From contig JANQFM010000117.1 of NCBI GenBank assembly GCA_028277865.1, forward strand, positions 1 through 6,904: DNA of 6,904 nucleotides. The letters are read 5' to 3'. A model generated the notes under the pieces. That model was not told where the DNA came from. It saw only the letters and a list, made by a program, of their open reading frames with translations, and made no database searches. Both the position numbers and the translations under genes were made by a program. Every line of letters starts with the position of its first letter. Within the stretch, counting starts at the first letter, position 1. This document shows, piece by piece, positions 4,942 to 6,904 of the stretch. This stretch comes from Acidobacteriota bacterium (lineage in GTDB: Bacteria > Acidobacteriota > UBA6911 > RPQK01 > DATIPO01).

Positions 4942-6759
4942 TCACCCGTCGAGGTGCCCAACGTCGCTGTCCCCCATCTCCAGCCCTCCCCCCGGAAAGT
5001 ACTCCTTCCAGCGTCGGCTCACCAACTCGGCTGTCTCCGGGTCGCAGAACAGCTCCTCGGGATAGTGCGGCTTGATGCGGGCATCGATGCATATCGAGCC
5101 CTGGTAGGCCAAATGATGCCGCTCCACCTCCACTGAAGAGGCATGGATGTCCCCCGCCGGCTCGAAGCGGGTAAAGACCGTCCACAAAAAGCGCGGGCTG
5201 GTGGAGACCGTCTTGCGGGCATCGTCCACCAGGATGAGCAGCGGGAAGTCCTCAAAGGCCTCCCACTGTGCCATGCGCTGCCCCTGCTTGGGCTCGTCCT
5301 CGAACTTGGCTCCTTCCAAAACCAGGCAGCCGGGGCAGAAGACCTCGGCCCGGCGCACCCCCTGGGGCAGGGAACCCGAAAAGTCACCCGTCAGCGAGCG
5401 GATCGGATCGCCCATGCCGAGCAATATTCCCTTGCTGCCCTTGTTGACCTCGGGTCCGCAGTAATCGAGGGTGTCCATGGAGAGGTTGGAAAAGACGTAC
5501 AGGTCGCGCGAGAAGTCGGCCCGTTCCAGGATGTACTGCAGCACGGCCGGAAAGTCCTTCAAATCCATGGGACGGTCCAGCGCCAGCAAAAACTTGGTCA
5601 GCGAAAGCTGCCCTTCCCCCAGGATGCGAAAGGCCGAAGCCATGGCCTCGCGCCCATAGCGTTCGCGCAGCACGGCGGCGCTCAGCGAGTGATACCCCGT
5701 CTCGCCGTAGGACCAAAGATCGCGCACCCCCGGCATGACGAGCGGAAAAAGCGGCGCCAGCAGCTCCTGCAGGTAGTCCCCCAGGTAAAAATCCTCCTGG
5801 CGCGGCTTGCCCACCACCGTGGCGGGGAAGATGGCGTCCCGACGGTGATAAAGCGCCTGGATGTGGAAAACCGGATAGTCGTGCTGCAGCGAGTAGTACC
5901 CGTAATGGTCCCCGAACGGCCCCTCGGGTCGCCGTTCATGCGGCGGTACGAAGCCCTGCAAAGCAAACTCGCACTCGGCGATCAGCGGATGGGGATGCCC
6001 GTGAGGGCTGTCCGTCAGATCCAATTTGCGCCCCTGCAGCAGCGAAGCCAGCATCAGCTCGGGGACGTTTTCTGGCAGCGGAGCGATAGCCGCCAAAATC
6101 AGCGCCGGAGGCCCTCCGATAAACAGGCTCAGCGGCAGCGGCTCCCCCCGCTGCTCCGCCTTGTGATAGTGAAACCCGCCCCCCTTGCCGATCTGCCAGT
6201 GGATTCCGGCTTCGGTGTCGTTGTAACGCTGGATGCGGTACATCCCCAGGTTGTGCAGTCCGGTATCGGGATCTTCGCTGTAGACGAGAGGCAGCGTCAC
6301 GAAAGGTCCGCCGTCCTTGCTCCAGCAGGTGAGCAAAGGCAGGCTATCGAAGTGAGGAGCGGTGGTGGCATTTTCGGTGACCGTAGCCCGCCGGGAGCGC
6401 TTGCGGGTGCCAAGGCGAAGTCCCTGCTTGAGCAAGGCTCGATTCTCCCAAAGCTTGCCCAGGCGCGGAGGAATGAGCGTCTCCGGGGCGCGGCCGGCGA
6501 AGGCCACGAATTCCTGGGGGCGCTTGCCGAAGGCTAATTCGATGCGGCGAGCTGATCCAAAGAGGTTGGTGACCACCGGGAATGGGCTGTTTTTGACCTT
6601 GCTGAAAAGGAGGGCCGGCCCTCCGGCAGCGATCACTCGGCGGTGGATCTCGGCGATCTCCAGCTGGGGATCGACCTCAGATTCCACGCAGATCAGATCC
6701 CCTTGCCGGTCCAGTTCCTGGACAAAGGCTTTCAAGTTGAGAAAAGCGCGTTCAGTCAA
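4942..6759 (-). CDS. ubiD: UbiD-family prenylated-FMN-dependent decarboxylase
   Basis: This protein of about 605 residues is in the long UbiD clade (E. coli UbiD is about 500). The family reversibly decarboxylates aromatic or unsaturated acids, such as 4-hydroxybenzoate derivatives in quinone synthesis, using prenylated FMN supplied by UbiX; no ubiX is in view. Landmarks, numbered from the chosen start, are LKAFVQELDRQGDL (9-22), EVDPQLEIAEIHRR (28-41), PALLF and PVVTNLFGS (48-69), HNLGMYRIQ (169-177) with metal-type Asn170 and prFMN-contact Arg175, GIHWQIGKGGGFHYHKAE (185-202), AECEFALQGF (261-270), PEGPFGDHYGYYS (278-290) and VGKPRQEDFYLGDYLQEL (316-333). The second Glu usual in the AExxLEG motif reads Gln268. 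Start: the frame stays open to TTG 6888, but those extra 43 residues look non-coding and family members begin just before LKAF, so TTG 6759 is preferred. It is cytoplasmic. The exact substrate is unknown. Confidence 0.9.
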   Translation of the reverse strand: MTERAFLNLKAFVQELDRQGDLICVESEVDPQLEIAEIHRRVIAAGGPALLFSKVKNSPFPVVTNLFGSARRIELAFGKRPQEFVAFAGRAPETLIPPRLGKLWENRALLKQGLRLGTRKRSRRATVTENATTAPHFDSLPLLTCWSKDGGPFVTLPLVYSEDPDTGLHNLGMYRIQRYNDTEAGIHWQIGKGGGFHYHKAEQRGEPLPLSLFIGGPPALILAAIAPLPENVPELMLASLLQGRKLDLTDSPHGHPHPLIAECEFALQGFVPPHERRPEGPFGDHYGYYSLQHDYPVFHIQALYHRRDAIFPATVVGKPRQEDFYLGDYLQELLAPLFPLVMPGVRDLWSYGETGYHSLSAAVLRERYGREAMASAFRILGEGQLSLTKFLLALDRPMDLKDFPAVLQYILERADFSRDLYVFSNLSMDTLDYCGPEVNKGSKGILLGMGDPIRSLTGDFSGSLPQGVRRAEVFCPGCLVLEGAKFEDEPKQGQRMAQWEAFEDFPLLILVDDARKTVSTSPRFLWTVFTRFEPAGDIHASSVEVERHHLAYQGSICIDARIKPHYPEELFCDPETAELVSRRWKEYFPGGGLEMGDSDVGHLDG

Positions 6760-6768
6760 AGCATGGCT

Positions 6769-6774
6769 ATTGTA
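6769..6774 (-). promoter_or_regulatory. Possible -10 box of ubiD
   Basis: The minus strand has TACAAT (one mismatch to TATAAT) nine bases before the preferred TTG start at 6759. No convincing -35 lies at 16-18 bases and there is no Shine-Dalgarno, so if used it would give a leaderless or nearly leaderless mRNA, like the phosphatase gene. If the longer reading frame from 6888 is real, this box is internal and meaningless. Confidence 0.25.
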
Positions 6775-6809
6775 GCGGCAGAGCCGCTGGCTTGATGAAT
6801 GGGCCGCCG

Positions 6810-6884
6810 GTGATTGGCTCGCTTGACGACGGTACTGCTGGTTGATTGGGGGACAATGCCCTCTTACCCTTGGCAGCCAATCAC
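6810..6884. repeat. Inverted repeat GTGATTGGCT upstream of ubiD
   Basis: GTGATTGGCT (6810-6819) and its exact complement AGCCAATCAC (6875-6884) lie 55 bases apart upstream of the preferred ubiD start. The right copy overlaps a short palindrome, TTGGCAGCCAA (6870-6880). They could be paired operator half-sites, or chance. The rest of 6760-6904 shows no gene I can support. Confidence 0.25.
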
Positions 6885-6904
6885 GCAATAAGGCCGCTTC
6901 AGCG

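Noticed and set aside
4883..5185. 100-codon minus-strand frame ending in a KAAKSQRKNAK-like tail
   Set aside because: The tail is the translation of the CGCAAAG-type palindromic repeat, and the remainder is an out-of-frame reading of the ubiD 3' end. Such peptides are common annotation artefacts.
5143..6537. 464-codon open frame on the plus strand opposite ubiD
   Set aside because: It is exactly antisense to a well-conserved decarboxylase, has no recognisable domain and shows the Arg/Gln/His/Gly-rich composition expected when the opposite strand of a GC-rich gene stays open by codon bias.

Overview
This is a GC-rich bacterial window holding seven genes and no RNA genes, IS elements or CRISPR arrays. 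The organism is probably a Gram-negative-like environmental bacterium. Three features would fit Acidobacteriota or a neighbouring phylum: the long (about 600 aa) UbiD clade, the sigma-54 activator, and the intergenic palindromes built from short CGCAGAG / CGCAAAG units. No marker gene is present, so that placement is only an impression.

Layout. (1) 1-753 (+) is the 3' part of a sigma-54-dependent activator; its beginning lies off the window. (2) 787-1480 (-) is a vapBC-type toxin-antitoxin operon. The Phd/YefM-like antitoxin comes first and the PIN-domain toxin second, with a readable promoter overlapped by a perfect 12-bp palindrome. (3) 1644-2879 (-) is a probably exported purple-acid-phosphatase-like metallophosphoesterase. 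(4) 2880-3017 is a divergent intergenic region with a nested palindrome and a TATACT box facing each way. (5) 3024-4760 (+) is a tightly coupled gene pair: a TIR-TPR protein, then a protein of an unnamed but recognisable conserved family (FINCPFD / IHDLSR / RFNMPLELG motifs). The ribosome-binding site of the second gene overlaps the stop codon of the first. (6) 4761-4941 is a convergent intergenic region with a second, larger palindromic repeat. (7) 4942-6759 (-) is a UbiD-family decarboxylase.

The most interesting unit is the pair at 3024-4760. TIR domains in bacteria are commonly NAD+-consuming or nucleotide-signalling enzymes in immunity. Here one is fused to three 42-residue kinesin-light-chain-type TPRs and coupled to a protein whose motif order resembles Rossmann-like nucleoside deoxyribosyltransferase/TIR-like folds. 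The pair is bracketed by two short-unit palindromic repeats and lies close to a toxin-antitoxin module, which fits accessory DNA. A conflict or stress-signalling role is an inference from domain content and has not been shown. The decarboxylase, phosphatase and sigma-54 regulator look like ordinary chromosomal genes with no evident functional link to the pair.
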